From Shewanella sp. MR-4 (GTDB lineage Bacteria > Pseudomonadota > Gammaproteobacteria > Enterobacterales > Shewanellaceae), in assembly GCF_000014685.1 (NCBI RefSeq), contig NC_008321.1:1919001-1983000 (forward strand): a DNA stretch of 64,000 bases. Direction: 5' to 3'. The notes below the pieces were generated by a model that was not told the DNA's origin, did not search any database, and saw only the letters and a list, made by a program, of their open reading frames with translations. Positions 34,162-43,176 of the stretch are shown here, piece by piece. Made by a program: the position numbers and the translations under genes. The stretch's first letter is position 1; the number at the start of each line of letters is the position of its first letter.

Positions 34162-34914
34162 ATGACTCGGACAGAACTAACCCAATATTTAGCCGATTTT
34201 TTGCGAGTATCGGCATTTAAAGATTACGCTCCCAATGGTTTGCAGGTTGAAGGTAAAGCAGAGATCCGCACCATAGTGACAGGTGTGACTGCGTCCCAAG
34301 CGTTAATCGATGAAGCGATTCGCCTCAAAGCCGATGCGATTTTGGTTCACCATGGCTTTTTCTGGAAGAGTGAACCAGAGGTGATCATCGGCATGAAACA
34401 ACGCCGGATCAAAGCGTTACTCGCCCATGATATCAACCTGTTTGGTTACCACTTACCCTTAGATGCTCACCCTATGTTGGGCAATAATGCTACGCTTGGC
34501 CGTAAACTTGGGATCTTAGATGCCGAATCTGTCGAAGATGTGGCGCAGGGGCTCGTGTGGCGTGGCAAACTGGATTTACCTGTCAGTGCCAGTGAATTTG
34601 CCGCGACCTTAGGTGAAGTACTTGGCAGAACGCCACTGCATATTGGCGAGAGTTCGGATGAAATCCAATACTTAGCTTGGTGCACGGGCGGTGCGCAGGA
34701 TTATATCGATGTTGCCGCAAGCCTTGGGGTCGATGCGTTTATCAGTGGTGAAGTGTCTGAGCGGACGTTCCACAGCGCGGTGGAGCAGGGTATTCACTAT
34801 TATGCGGCGGGTCACCATGCGACCGAGCGTTTTGGCATTGAGGCGCTGGGGCGTCATCTCGCCCGCGAATTCAATTTAGTGCACCATTTTGTGGATATCG
34901 CGAACCCTGTCTAA
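34162..34914 (+). CDS. Nif3-like dinuclear metal-centre hexameric protein (YbgI type)
   Basis: A 250-residue protein of the Nif3/YbgI family (often labelled GTP cyclohydrolase 1 type 2 homologue), which forms a toroidal hexamer with two metal ions per subunit. Conserved metal-binding segments are present: DAILVHHGFFWK with His-His, LFGYHLPLDAHPMLGNN with His and Asp, and near the C-terminus YYAAGHHATERFGIEALG with His and Glu. The enzymatic role is not settled in the family. A terminator follows. Confidence 0.92.
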   Translation: MTRTELTQYLADFLRVSAFKDYAPNGLQVEGKAEIRTIVTGVTASQALIDEAIRLKADAILVHHGFFWKSEPEVIIGMKQRRIKALLAHDINLFGYHLPLDAHPMLGNNATLGRKLGILDAESVEDVAQGLVWRGKLDLPVSASEFAATLGEVLGRTPLHIGESSDEIQYLAWCTGGAQDYIDVAASLGVDAFISGEVSERTFHSAVEQGIHYYAAGHHATERFGIEALGRHLAREFNLVHHFVDIANPV

Positions 34915-34944
34915 TGGCGTTGCCTTATTGACATCTTTCAAACA

Positions 34945-34967
34945 AAAGGCGAGCCATGCTCGCCTTT
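34945..34967. terminator. Terminator after the Nif3-family gene
   Basis: AAAGGCGAGC pairs with GCTCGCCTTT around CAT, located between convergent genes 30 bases from the end of each. Confidence 0.85.
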
Positions 34968-34991
34968 GTCGTATGTAAATTACCCCTCAGT

Positions 34992-35948
34992 TTAAATCAG
35001 CCCTAGGGTCGACAGGATAAAAATGCCTAAGGTGCAGGTGATCAGTGAGCAAACTGTGGTGAGGGCGATGATATTGGCGGCTAGGGTGGCATTTCCCCCC
35101 ATGGCCCGCGCCATCACATAACTTGCGGCCGCTGTGGGCGCGGCGCTCATTAAAAACACTAAGGCCAATTCCACACCGCGGTAGCCAAGAATCAAGGCCC
35201 CCAGGGTGATGAACAGCGGGGCAAAGATCAGTTTTAAGGCGGTCGAGAACCAAGTGGAATATTTTTCATGTCTGAGCGAGCCAATATCCAGTGAGCCGCC
35301 AGTGCACAGCAGTGCTAAGGGGAGCGTCATATTGGCAAAGTATTGTCCGGCATCTAGAACCATTTTAGGTACAGGGATCGCCAGCAGATAAAACAGCATG
35401 CCGAGCATGATGGCAATGATCAGCGGGTTTTTGGTGATGGTTTTAATGATCACCGCAAAGGCGCGGCGGCTCGATTCTTCTCCCCGCGGGCTTAAACAAA
35501 TCACGGCTTGAATATTGTAGAGCAGCGTCATGGAAGCCACATAAACGGCCGCTAAGGCAACGCCCGATTCGCCATAGGCATTAGAGACATAGGCTAAGCC
35601 GATAATGGCGGTATTGGCTCTAAATCCCCCTTGAATGATGACGCCTTGATCTTTCGGCTCAGGGAAAAATCGTTTCGTCGCGTAGGTCGAGAGAATAAAA
35701 AACAGTAAGTTGGCTAATAAGCCATAACCGATTAACGGCGCACTGGCGGCAAGATCATGGTGTGAGCTAATGATGCTGAGAAACAACAGCGCGGGCAGGG
35801 TGACATTAAAAACCAGCTTAGAGGCGACATCAATAAAGTGCTCATCAATCACTTGGGTGCGTTTAAGCATCACGCCTAAGGCTAGCATTAAACAGATGGG
35901 ACCGGTTATTGAAGCAGAAAACAACAACTGCTCAATGATATTGCCCAT
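34992..35948 (-). CDS. AEC-family (auxin efflux carrier type) transporter
   Basis: A 318-residue inner-membrane transporter with ten predicted helices in two halves of five. The first half has VFNVTLPALLFLSIIS with the conserved Asn-Pro type helix break and FRANTAIIGLAYVSNAYG. The second ends with MSAAPTAAASYVMARAMGGN and NIIALTTVCSLITCTLG. These match the AEC (Mem_trans) family that moves organic acids such as malate or malonate; the substrate is unknown. CGAGGAGAAG is a strong ribosome site before the ATG. The gene stands alone. Confidence 0.9.
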   Translation of the reverse strand: MGNIIEQLLFSASITGPICLMLALGVMLKRTQVIDEHFIDVASKLVFNVTLPALLFLSIISSHHDLAASAPLIGYGLLANLLFFILSTYATKRFFPEPKDQGVIIQGGFRANTAIIGLAYVSNAYGESGVALAAVYVASMTLLYNIQAVICLSPRGEESSRRAFAVIIKTITKNPLIIAIMLGMLFYLLAIPVPKMVLDAGQYFANMTLPLALLCTGGSLDIGSLRHEKYSTWFSTALKLIFAPLFITLGALILGYRGVELALVFLMSAAPTAAASYVMARAMGGNATLAANIIALTTVCSLITCTLGIFILSTLGLI

Positions 35949-36095
35949 AACTTCTCCTCGAAAATTCCATAGTACGTTGCAGCGAAACAGTGCTGCTTAG
36001 ACAAAGCTGCGATAATGTCGCACTGTCAGTCGCTTGTCGAGACGACCTCAAGTTAGGCTCCCTGAAAAAGCGTAAACAGATGTTTTTACCAACAA

Positions 36096-36122
36096 ATAAG
36101 GCCGCATTAAATGCGGCCTTAT
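36096..36122 (-). terminator. Terminator of metG
   Basis: ATAAGGCCGCAT (36096-36107) pairs with ATGCGGCCTTAT (36111-36122) around TAA, about 40 bases beyond the metG stop. Confidence 0.8.
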
Positions 36123-36160
36123 GCTTATTTACCAGTAGCTTGACTAGTACTTAGCGTCGA

Positions 36161-38191
36161 TTACTTCACACGCATGCCAGGTTGTGCGCCTTCATGGGGT
36201 TCTAGAATCCACAAATCGCTGCCACCAGGGCCTGCGGCCAGTACCATGCCTTCTGACATGCCAAAACGCATCTTACGCGGTGCAAGGTTGGCGACCATCA
36301 CCGTTAGCTTACCTTCGAGATCCTCAGGCGAGTAGGCCGATTTAATGCCCGCAAATACCTGACGGGTTTCGCCGCCGATATCCAATTGCAGTTTCAACAG
36401 TTTGTCGGCTTCGGCCACATGCTCGGCTTTAACGATACGCGCAATACGCAGATCGATTTTCGCGAAATCATCAAAGTTGATGGTGTCGCTAATGGGATCG
36501 GTCGCCAATGGGCCCTTAGGCGCTTCAGGCTCGCTCGTGGCTTGCAGGTTTTCTTTAGAGTCGGCCACCATAGCTTCAACTTTGTCGAACTCAACACGTT
36601 GCATCATGGCTTTGAATGGCGCAATTTCGTGGCCCGCCATATCTTGTCCTAAGCCATCCCAAGTTAAGGTTTGTTGGAAGAAGGCTTCAACGTCTTGTGC
36701 TAAGCGTGGTAACACAGGCTTTAAGTAAGTCACCAAAATGCGGAACAGGTTCAGGGCGTTTGAACACACTTGGTGCGCCACTTCCTGTTGATCATCTTGC
36801 TTCACTAACTGCCAAGGCGCCGCATCGGCGACAAAACCGTTGGCGATATCGGCTAGCGCCATGATTTCGCGCATCGCTTTACCGTATTCGCGGGTTTCAT
36901 AAAACTCGGCGATTTGCTCTTGTTTCGCTAAAAACGCATCCGTGAGTGTGGTGTCGGCAATCTTGGCCAACTTGCCATCGAAACGCTTAGTGATAAAACC
37001 TGCGGTGCGCGAGGCTAAGTTCACTAGCTTACCAACTAGATCTGAATTCACGCGCTGGGCGAAATCTTCCAGATTTAAATCTAAATCGTCGATACGGCTA
37101 CTGAGTTTGGCCGCGTAGTAGTAGCGTAAATATTCAGGATCTAAGTGGTCTAAATAGGTGCGCGCCTTAATAAAGGTGCCCTTAGATTTAGACATCTTAG
37201 CGCCGTTCACTGTGACATAACCGTGGGCGTAGACACTGTTAGGTTGACGGTAGCCCGAGCCATGGAGCATGGCGGGCCAGAACAGGCTGTGGAAGTAAAC
37301 GATGTCTTTACCGATAAAGTGGTAAACCTCGGCCTTAGAATCCTTGGCCCAAAATTCGTCGAAGCTCAGCTCTGGGCGTTTGTCACAGAGGTTTTTGAAT
37401 GAGCCCATGTAGCCGATAGGCGCATCTAACCATACGTAGAAGTATTTGCCCGGTGCATCAGGGATCTCAAAACCAAAGTAAGGCGCATCGCGGGTGATGT
37501 CCCATTGCTGCAGACCCTGTTCGAACCATTCATCGAGTTTGTTGGCCATTTCGGTTTGCAGTGCACCCGAACGAGTCCACTCTTTGAGCATGTCTTCGAA
37601 AGCGGGTAAGTCGAAGAAGAAGTGCTCAGTGTCCTTCATCACTGGTGTCGCACCAGAGACGGCCGACTTAGGGTTAATCAGCTCAGTTGGGCTGTAAGTT
37701 GCGCCGCAGGCATCGCAGTTGTCGCCGTATTGATCCGGTGATTTACACTTAGGGCAGGTGCCTTTTACGAAGCGGTCTGGCAGGAACATCGACTTTTCAG
37801 GGTCAAATAACTGCGAAATGCTCTTGCTCTTGATATAGCCATTAGCGCGCAGTTTTAAGTAAATATCGCTCGCCAGCACGCGGTTTTCTTCACTGTGGGT
37901 GCTGTGATAATTATCGAAGGCGATATTAAAATCGGCAAAATCCTGCTGATGCTCTTTGTTGACTTGCGCGATCATTTCTTCAGGCGCCATGCCTAATTGC
38001 TGCGCCTTGAGCATAATCGGTGTGCCGTGGGCGTCATCGGCACAAATATAGTGGCACTCATGTCCACGAAGCTTTTGATAACGCGACCAGATATCCGTCT
38101 GGATGTATTCCAGCATGTGACCTAAATGAATCGGTCCGTTCGCGTAGGGAAGTGCGCTGGTCACGAGAATTTTACGTTGTGAAGTTGCCAT
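36161..38191 (-). CDS. metG: Methionyl-tRNA synthetase
   Basis: Charges tRNA-Met. 676 residues, the same class as the E. coli dimeric enzyme. The class I HIGH-type motif is in PYANGPIHLGHML near residue 15-28. A zinc knuckle follows with CPKCKSPDQYGDNCDACG. KMSKSKGTF gives the second catalytic motif near residue 335. An anticodon-binding helical bundle comes next, and a C-terminal OB-fold tRNA-binding/dimerisation domain (FAKIDLRIARIVKAEHV) occupies the last 100 residues. It is divergent from mrp. Confidence 0.98.
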   Translation of the reverse strand: MATSQRKILVTSALPYANGPIHLGHMLEYIQTDIWSRYQKLRGHECHYICADDAHGTPIMLKAQQLGMAPEEMIAQVNKEHQQDFADFNIAFDNYHSTHSEENRVLASDIYLKLRANGYIKSKSISQLFDPEKSMFLPDRFVKGTCPKCKSPDQYGDNCDACGATYSPTELINPKSAVSGATPVMKDTEHFFFDLPAFEDMLKEWTRSGALQTEMANKLDEWFEQGLQQWDITRDAPYFGFEIPDAPGKYFYVWLDAPIGYMGSFKNLCDKRPELSFDEFWAKDSKAEVYHFIGKDIVYFHSLFWPAMLHGSGYRQPNSVYAHGYVTVNGAKMSKSKGTFIKARTYLDHLDPEYLRYYYAAKLSSRIDDLDLNLEDFAQRVNSDLVGKLVNLASRTAGFITKRFDGKLAKIADTTLTDAFLAKQEQIAEFYETREYGKAMREIMALADIANGFVADAAPWQLVKQDDQQEVAHQVCSNALNLFRILVTYLKPVLPRLAQDVEAFFQQTLTWDGLGQDMAGHEIAPFKAMMQRVEFDKVEAMVADSKENLQATSEPEAPKGPLATDPISDTINFDDFAKIDLRIARIVKAEHVAEADKLLKLQLDIGGETRQVFAGIKSAYSPEDLEGKLTVMVANLAPRKMRFGMSEGMVLAAGPGGSDLWILEPHEGAQPGMRVK

Positions 38192-38351
38192 CTTGTCTCA
38201 AATATCGTGGTGGGCCAAAAATAATGGTAGAGATACTAACCGATTACAGGATGATTTTCATCAAAACCTGAGTCGATTGGGTTAAATCTGCGCTAATGTT
38301 TTTGTCATTATCTGGTACACTTGGGCAAATTTATTGGTGGGGGTAATTCTT

Positions 38352-39467
38352 TTGTCTTCAACTCAAACTGATTATCGTTTAACTGACGATCTTCTCGGGC
38401 CCGTTCTGGCCATTCTCGATGCATATATCGACCCGTATTTAGCGAAGGGGTTAGTGAGCGCAGGATGCGTGAATAAATTGGCGATTGAAGGTAAGCGTTT
38501 GCAGCTTGGCTTAGTCTATCCATACCCTTGCATGACTCAATATCGTGATACTGTCATGGCCATCACCAACAAACTCGCGGTGCTGGATGCCATCGACGAA
38601 GTTGAGTGTGAAATCGATTTCCAACCAAAAGTGTATTCGGCGATAGCCTCTATTGCACCGATTGCCAATGTAAAGCAAGTGATTGCCGTCGCGTCCGGCA
38701 AAGGCGGTGTGGGTAAATCGACCACGGCGGTTAACCTTGCCTTAGCGCTGGCTGCAGAAGGCGCCCAGGTCGGTATTTTAGATGCCGATATTTATGGTCC
38801 TTCTGTCCCATTAATGCTCGGGATCCCTAACTTCAGACCCGTTTCCCTCGATGGTAAACACATGAGCGCCGCCAGTGCCCACGGTATTGCCGCGCAATCG
38901 ATTGGTTTTATGTTAAGTGGTGATGAAGCGGCTGTGTGGCGTGGTCCAATGGCGGCGGGCGCTTTGGCTCAGCTCTTGAATGAAACCCAGTGGCCAGAGC
39001 TAGACTATTTAGTCGTCGATATGCCGCCGGGTACTGGGGATATTCAATTAACCCTGTCGCAAAAAGTGCCAGTGAGCGGCGCTGTGATTGTGACTACCCC
39101 GCAGGACATCGCGCTGGCCGATGCCAAGAAAGGCATCACCATGTTCCAGAAGGTGAATATCCCCGTCCTCGGGATTGTTGAGAATATGAGTTTCCATTTA
39201 TGCCCCGAGTGTGGTCATAAAGAACACCCATTTGGTACGCACGGTGGCAGTAAAATGGCCGAGCGTTATCAAGTTCCATTGTTAGGCGCCTTACCGCTGC
39301 ACATCAATATCCGTGAAGCCATGGATGTGGGGGCGCCGACGGTTGTGGCCGAGCCTGACAGTGAAGTGGCAGCACTTTATCGGGAAATTGCCCGTAAAGT
39401 GGGCGCCGAATTGGCTCTCAAACAGAGCCAAAAAACAGTTTCTATTAGCGTATCAGATGACGAGTAA
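38352..39467 (+). CDS. mrp: Iron-sulfur cluster carrier, Mrp/ApbC P-loop ATPase
   Basis: A MinD/ParA-type ATPase that binds and transfers [4Fe-4S] clusters. 371 residues from TTG 38352, chosen because GGTGGGGG lies eight bases upstream; TTG 38334 would add six residues. An N-terminal MIP18-like domain (DDLLGPVLAILDAYIDPYL) precedes the deviant Walker A GKGGVGKSTTAVN, with the Lys near its start. Walker B is LVVDMPPGTGDIQLT. The cluster-binding CxxC is in SFHLCPECGHKEH. It has the same divergent arrangement with metG as in E. coli. Confidence 0.95.
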   Translation: MSSTQTDYRLTDDLLGPVLAILDAYIDPYLAKGLVSAGCVNKLAIEGKRLQLGLVYPYPCMTQYRDTVMAITNKLAVLDAIDEVECEIDFQPKVYSAIASIAPIANVKQVIAVASGKGGVGKSTTAVNLALALAAEGAQVGILDADIYGPSVPLMLGIPNFRPVSLDGKHMSAASAHGIAAQSIGFMLSGDEAAVWRGPMAAGALAQLLNETQWPELDYLVVDMPPGTGDIQLTLSQKVPVSGAVIVTTPQDIALADAKKGITMFQKVNIPVLGIVENMSFHLCPECGHKEHPFGTHGGSKMAERYQVPLLGALPLHINIREAMDVGAPTVVAEPDSEVAALYREIARKVGAELALKQSQKTVSISVSDDE

Positions 39468-39478
39468 GGTTTAAGGGT

Positions 39479-40117
39479 ATGAATTCTCAGCAGTGTGTCA
39501 TTATTGCAATTGCTGGCGCGTCAGCATCGGGCAAGAGTTTAATTGCCAAGACGATTTTTGACGAACTTCGCCGCGATTTAGGCACAGATCAGATTGGGGT
39601 AATTAACGAAGACGCGTACTATCGCGATCAGAGTCATTTATCCATGGATGAGCGTGTATTAACAAACTACGACCATCCCAAAGCGTTAGACCATCAGCTG
39701 CTATGTACGCACTTGCAGTTGCTAAAGTCTGGCGAAGCTGTTGATATTCCTTGCTATAGCTATACCGAACATACGCGTATGGCCGAAACCGTAAAAATGA
39801 CGCCGAAAAAAGTGATCATTTTAGAAGGCATCCTGCTGTTAACAGACCCTAAATTACGTGAATTGATGGATGCGAGCGTGTTTATGGATACGCCGCTGGA
39901 CATTTGCTTCCTGCGCCGTTTAACCCGCGACGTGGCCGAGCGTGGCCGTACAATGGAATCGGTGATTTCACAGTACAAGAAGACAGTGCGCCCTATGTTC
40001 CTGCAATTTATTGAACCTTCAAAACAATACGCTGATATTATCGTGCCTCGTGGTGGTAAAAACCGTATCGCGACCGATATTTTGAAGACTCGTATTCAAC
40101 ATCTACTGGCAAAATAA
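39479..40117 (+). CDS. udk: Uridine kinase
   Basis: Phosphorylates uridine and cytidine in pyrimidine salvage. 212 residues. The P-loop is in IAIAGASASGKSLIAK near residue 10-24. NEDAYYRDQSHLSMDER holds the substrate-binding Asp and Tyr. YDHPKALDHQLLCTHL and a CYSYTEHTRM segment follow, and LEGILLLTDPKLRELMD is Walker B-like. It is followed after 29 bases by dcd, completing a salvage pair. Confidence 0.97.
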   Translation: MNSQQCVIIAIAGASASGKSLIAKTIFDELRRDLGTDQIGVINEDAYYRDQSHLSMDERVLTNYDHPKALDHQLLCTHLQLLKSGEAVDIPCYSYTEHTRMAETVKMTPKKVIILEGILLLTDPKLRELMDASVFMDTPLDICFLRRLTRDVAERGRTMESVISQYKKTVRPMFLQFIEPSKQYADIIVPRGGKNRIATDILKTRIQHLLAK

Positions 40118-40146
40118 CGACTAAAACTCAGGGAGTAAAAGGCAAG

Positions 40147-40728
40147 ATGCGTTTAACCGATATCGAAATTGAACAAGCCCTTGATAACGGCTCGATTGTA
40201 ATTGAACCTCGCCCAAGCAACGATGCGATTTCCGGTGTGAGTGTCGATGTGCGATTAGGGGGGCAATTTCGCGTCTTTAAAGACCATACCGCGCCTTTTA
40301 TCGACCTGAGTGGTCCGAGTACGGAAGTGCAGGCGGCGCTTGATCGGGTGATGAGCGAAATCATCGAAATCCCGGACGGCGAAGCCTTCTTCCTGCATCC
40401 CGGTGAATTGGCGCTCGCCGTGACCTATGAGAGCGTGACGCTGCCGGCCGATATCGTCGGTTGGCTCGATGGCCGCTCTTCACTGGCGCGTTTAGGCCTG
40501 ATGGTGCACGTGACCGCGCACCGGATTGATCCGGGTTGGCAGGGTAAAATCGTGCTCGAGTTTTATAACAGTGGTAAGTTGCCTTTAGCGCTGCGTCCAC
40601 GGATGACCATTGGCGCATTAAACTTTGAACGTTTAAGTGGCCCTGTGGCGCGTCCTTATAACAAGCGTAAAAACGCGAAATATAAAGATCAGCAAGATGC
40701 GGTCGCCAGCCGTATCAGTCAGGACTAA
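40147..40728 (+). CDS. dcd: dCTP deaminase
   Basis: Deaminates dCTP to dUTP, the main source of dUMP for thymidylate synthesis in enterics. 193 residues, as in E. coli. The trimer active-site block SSLARLGLMVHVTAHRIDPG carries Ser, Arg and the conserved Ala-His. WQGKIVLEFYNSGKLPLAL has the catalytic Glu. The N-terminus is MRLTDIEIEQALDNG. With tmk further on it joins dTTP synthesis. A GGGAG site precedes the ATG. Confidence 0.98.
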   Translation: MRLTDIEIEQALDNGSIVIEPRPSNDAISGVSVDVRLGGQFRVFKDHTAPFIDLSGPSTEVQAALDRVMSEIIEIPDGEAFFLHPGELALAVTYESVTLPADIVGWLDGRSSLARLGLMVHVTAHRIDPGWQGKIVLEFYNSGKLPLALRPRMTIGALNFERLSGPVARPYNKRKNAKYKDQQDAVASRISQD

Positions 40729-40733
40729 TACCC

Positions 40734-41543
40734 TTGATTTGGGTTAATGGGGTATCACAGGCAAGCATTGCTCCCATGGACAGAGGGCTTGCCTATGGTG
40801 ATGGCCTATTTGCCACGATGCGAACCGATGCGCATGGCATTTTGTTTTTTGAGCAGCACCAAGCCCGTCTTACGGCAGGCGCTGCGCGGCTAGGGTTTGA
40901 CTGGCAAATGAGTCAAGCCCTAAGCCAACAACTCGATACTCTCGCCAAGCAATACCCACAGCACTGTATTAAATTGATGCTCACACGGGGCGTGGGTGGC
41001 CGTGGCTATGCGCCGCCGGAGCTGGTTCAAGTCACTGAAGTCGTCTCAGTTCATCCTATTCCTGCCCAATATGCCGTGTGGCAGCAACAGGGCATTCGCC
41101 TTGCGACGTCAGCGGTCCAATTAGGTCATCAACCCTTATTGGCGGGCATAAAGCACCTTAATCGCCTCGAGCAAGTGTTGATCAAATCCCAGCCCTTACC
41201 ACAGGGGGTTGATGATTGGTTGGTGCTGGATTGCATTGGGCAGGTGATAGAGTCTTCGATGGCGAATATCTTTTTTGTCAAAGGTAATCAAGTGATTACC
41301 CCATCGTTGGAACGCTGCGGCGTCGCGGGTGTGATGCGCGAGCAAGTTATGTTAGCCTTACTTGCACAGCAGATGAATATCGATTGTTTGCCGTTTGGCG
41401 CCGAGCGTTTAGTGGAGTTTGACTCGGCATTTATCACTAACAGCGTCTTAGGCGTAGTGGATGTGCTGGCGATTGACTCGCACACTTTTACTCCTTCTCC
41501 TTTGACTGCAGATCTTAGACAAACACTTTCACTCTCACTATGA
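40734..41543 (+). CDS. pabC: Aminodeoxychorismate lyase
   Basis: PLP enzyme that forms p-aminobenzoate, a folate precursor, from aminodeoxychorismate. 269 residues from TTG 40734, the codon that gives MIWVNGVSQ and the fold-type IV N-terminus. GLAYGDGLFATMR is conserved in the family. The PLP Lys is in AGIKHLNRLEQVL and the phosphate-binding loop is around ESSMANIFFVKG. The C-terminal part ends FITNSVLGVVDV. The stop overlaps the mltG start by four bases. Confidence 0.93.
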   Translation: MIWVNGVSQASIAPMDRGLAYGDGLFATMRTDAHGILFFEQHQARLTAGAARLGFDWQMSQALSQQLDTLAKQYPQHCIKLMLTRGVGGRGYAPPELVQVTEVVSVHPIPAQYAVWQQQGIRLATSAVQLGHQPLLAGIKHLNRLEQVLIKSQPLPQGVDDWLVLDCIGQVIESSMANIFFVKGNQVITPSLERCGVAGVMREQVMLALLAQQMNIDCLPFGAERLVEFDSAFITNSVLGVVDVLAIDSHTFTPSPLTADLRQTLSLSL

Positions 41544-42550
41544 AAAAAATCATTCTGATCGCAAGTTCTACTTTGTTGACCTTGCTGACCTTAGCTTGTT
41601 TGGTTGGTTATTGGGGCTATCGAACGATAATTGATTACAGCCAAACCCCCTTAGTCCTAACCGAAGCCAAAGAATTAACCATTGCCCGTGGCACCAGCGT
41701 GCACCAGTTGGCCCAACAGTTAGAAACCGATGGTGTTATCCAAGACAAATGGAAACTCAAATGGTTACTAAGATTGCGCCCAGAGCTGGCGAAGATCCGT
41801 ACCGGTCTTTACGAGATGTCTCCTTCGCAGTCGATTGCCGACTTACTCAACGATTTAGTTAATGGCAAGGTGAAAACCTTTAGCCTGACTTTAGTCGAAG
41901 GCAAAACCATTGCCGAGTGGGAACAACAGCTTGCGAGTGCGCCGCACTTACAGTTGTCCCCCGAGGTCTTTAGTGCGGTATTGATGGAGCAGGGCGATGA
42001 TTCGGCGTTGCCTGAGGGTAAGTTCTTCCCCGATACTTATCATTACACCGCCGATAGTGATGCTAAGACGCTGCTCACCCAAAGTTATAAGATGATGGAG
42101 CAGGAGCTTGCCAAAGCATGGGCGGAGCGTGTGCCCGGTTTACCACTCAAATCGCCCTACCAGATGCTGATCTTGGCCTCGATTGTGGAGAAAGAAACAG
42201 GCCAAGCCTTCGAGCGCGATCAAATCGCCGGTGTCTTTATCAATCGACTCAATCTGGGGATGAAGCTGCAAACCGATCCAACGGTCATTTATGGCATGGG
42301 TGACAGATTTAAAGGCAATATCACCCGTAAAGATCTCGTCGAAGAGACACCCTTTAACACTTACCGGATTTTCGGCTTACCGCCAACGCCGATTGCTGCG
42401 CCGAGTAAGGCCTCATTGCAGGCGGTGTCTAAACCTGCCAAGGTCAGTTATTTGTATTTTGTGTCGCGCAACGATGGCACCCATGTGTTTTCCACCACCT
42501 TGGAAGAGCATAACCGCGCCGTCGATATTTATCAGAGAAAGAAAAAATGA
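41540..42550 (+). CDS. mltG: Endolytic murein transglycosylase
   Basis: Cleaves nascent glycan strands in the inner membrane and so ends their polymerisation. 336 residues. One N-terminal transmembrane segment (IILIASSTLLTLLTLACLVG) is followed by a LysM-like periplasmic domain (LTIARGTSVHQLAQQLETDG). The YceG catalytic domain includes LPEGKFFPDTYHY, ASIVEKETG with the catalytic Glu, and LNLGMKLQTDPTVIYG. It starts within the pabC stop (ATGA) and overlaps tmk in the same way. Confidence 0.96.
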   Translation: MKKIILIASSTLLTLLTLACLVGYWGYRTIIDYSQTPLVLTEAKELTIARGTSVHQLAQQLETDGVIQDKWKLKWLLRLRPELAKIRTGLYEMSPSQSIADLLNDLVNGKVKTFSLTLVEGKTIAEWEQQLASAPHLQLSPEVFSAVLMEQGDDSALPEGKFFPDTYHYTADSDAKTLLTQSYKMMEQELAKAWAERVPGLPLKSPYQMLILASIVEKETGQAFERDQIAGVFINRLNLGMKLQTDPTVIYGMGDRFKGNITRKDLVEETPFNTYRIFGLPPTPIAAPSKASLQAVSKPAKVSYLYFVSRNDGTHVFSTTLEEHNRAVDIYQRKKK

Positions 42551-43176
42551 CCCAAGCATCCGCCAAATTCATCGTTGTTGAAGGACTGGAAGGCGCAGGC
42601 AAATCGAGTGCGATTGCCCTTATTCGCGATTTTATTGAAAAGCATACTGGGCTCGCACCCGTATGCACCCGTGAGCCAGGCGGTACGCCACTGGCCGAGC
42701 GCATTCGTGACTTAGTAAAAATTGCTGACCCAAGCGATCCTCTATGTGATGAGTCCGAATGTTTATTGATCTATGCCGCCAGAGCTCAGCTCGTCGCCAA
42801 TGTGATCAAACCTGCGCTTGCAGAAGGCAAGTGGGTGTTAGGGGATAGGCATAATTTGTCGTCCTTAGCTTACCAAGGCGGTGGACGCGGCTTAATGCCC
42901 TTAGTCGAAGCCGTGAGTAACGCGACGCTCAAAGGCTTCAAACCCGATTTAACCCTCTATCTTGACCTTGATCCTAAGCTTGGGCTGCAGCGCGCAGCAA
43001 AGCGGGGCGAGCTTGATAGAATCGAGCAACAAGCCATCGATTTTTTTGAACGGGCGCGCGCAACTTACCTCAAGCTTGCCAGCGAAGATGAGCAGATTGT
43101 CGTTATCGATGCCAGTCAAACCATGGCCGAAGTGCATAAAGATATTCTGGCCGTGTTACAGGCGATGGCATGGTAA
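42547..43176 (+). CDS. tmk: Thymidylate kinase
   Basis: Converts dTMP to dTDP. 209 residues. P-loop EGLEGAGKSSAIALI, then TREPGGTPLAERIRDLV with the DR(E/Y)-type segment. LGDRHNLSSLAYQGGGRGL is the conserved Asp-Arg-His and lid region. DLTLYLDLDPKLGLQRAAKRG is the later strand. The pattern (Gly rather than Arg in the P-loop, basic lid) fits the E. coli type II enzyme. Overlaps its neighbours by four and seven bases. Confidence 0.97.
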   Translation: MTQASAKFIVVEGLEGAGKSSAIALIRDFIEKHTGLAPVCTREPGGTPLAERIRDLVKIADPSDPLCDESECLLIYAARAQLVANVIKPALAEGKWVLGDRHNLSSLAYQGGGRGLMPLVEAVSNATLKGFKPDLTLYLDLDPKLGLQRAAKRGELDRIEQQAIDFFERARATYLKLASEDEQIVVIDASQTMAEVHKDILAVLQAMAW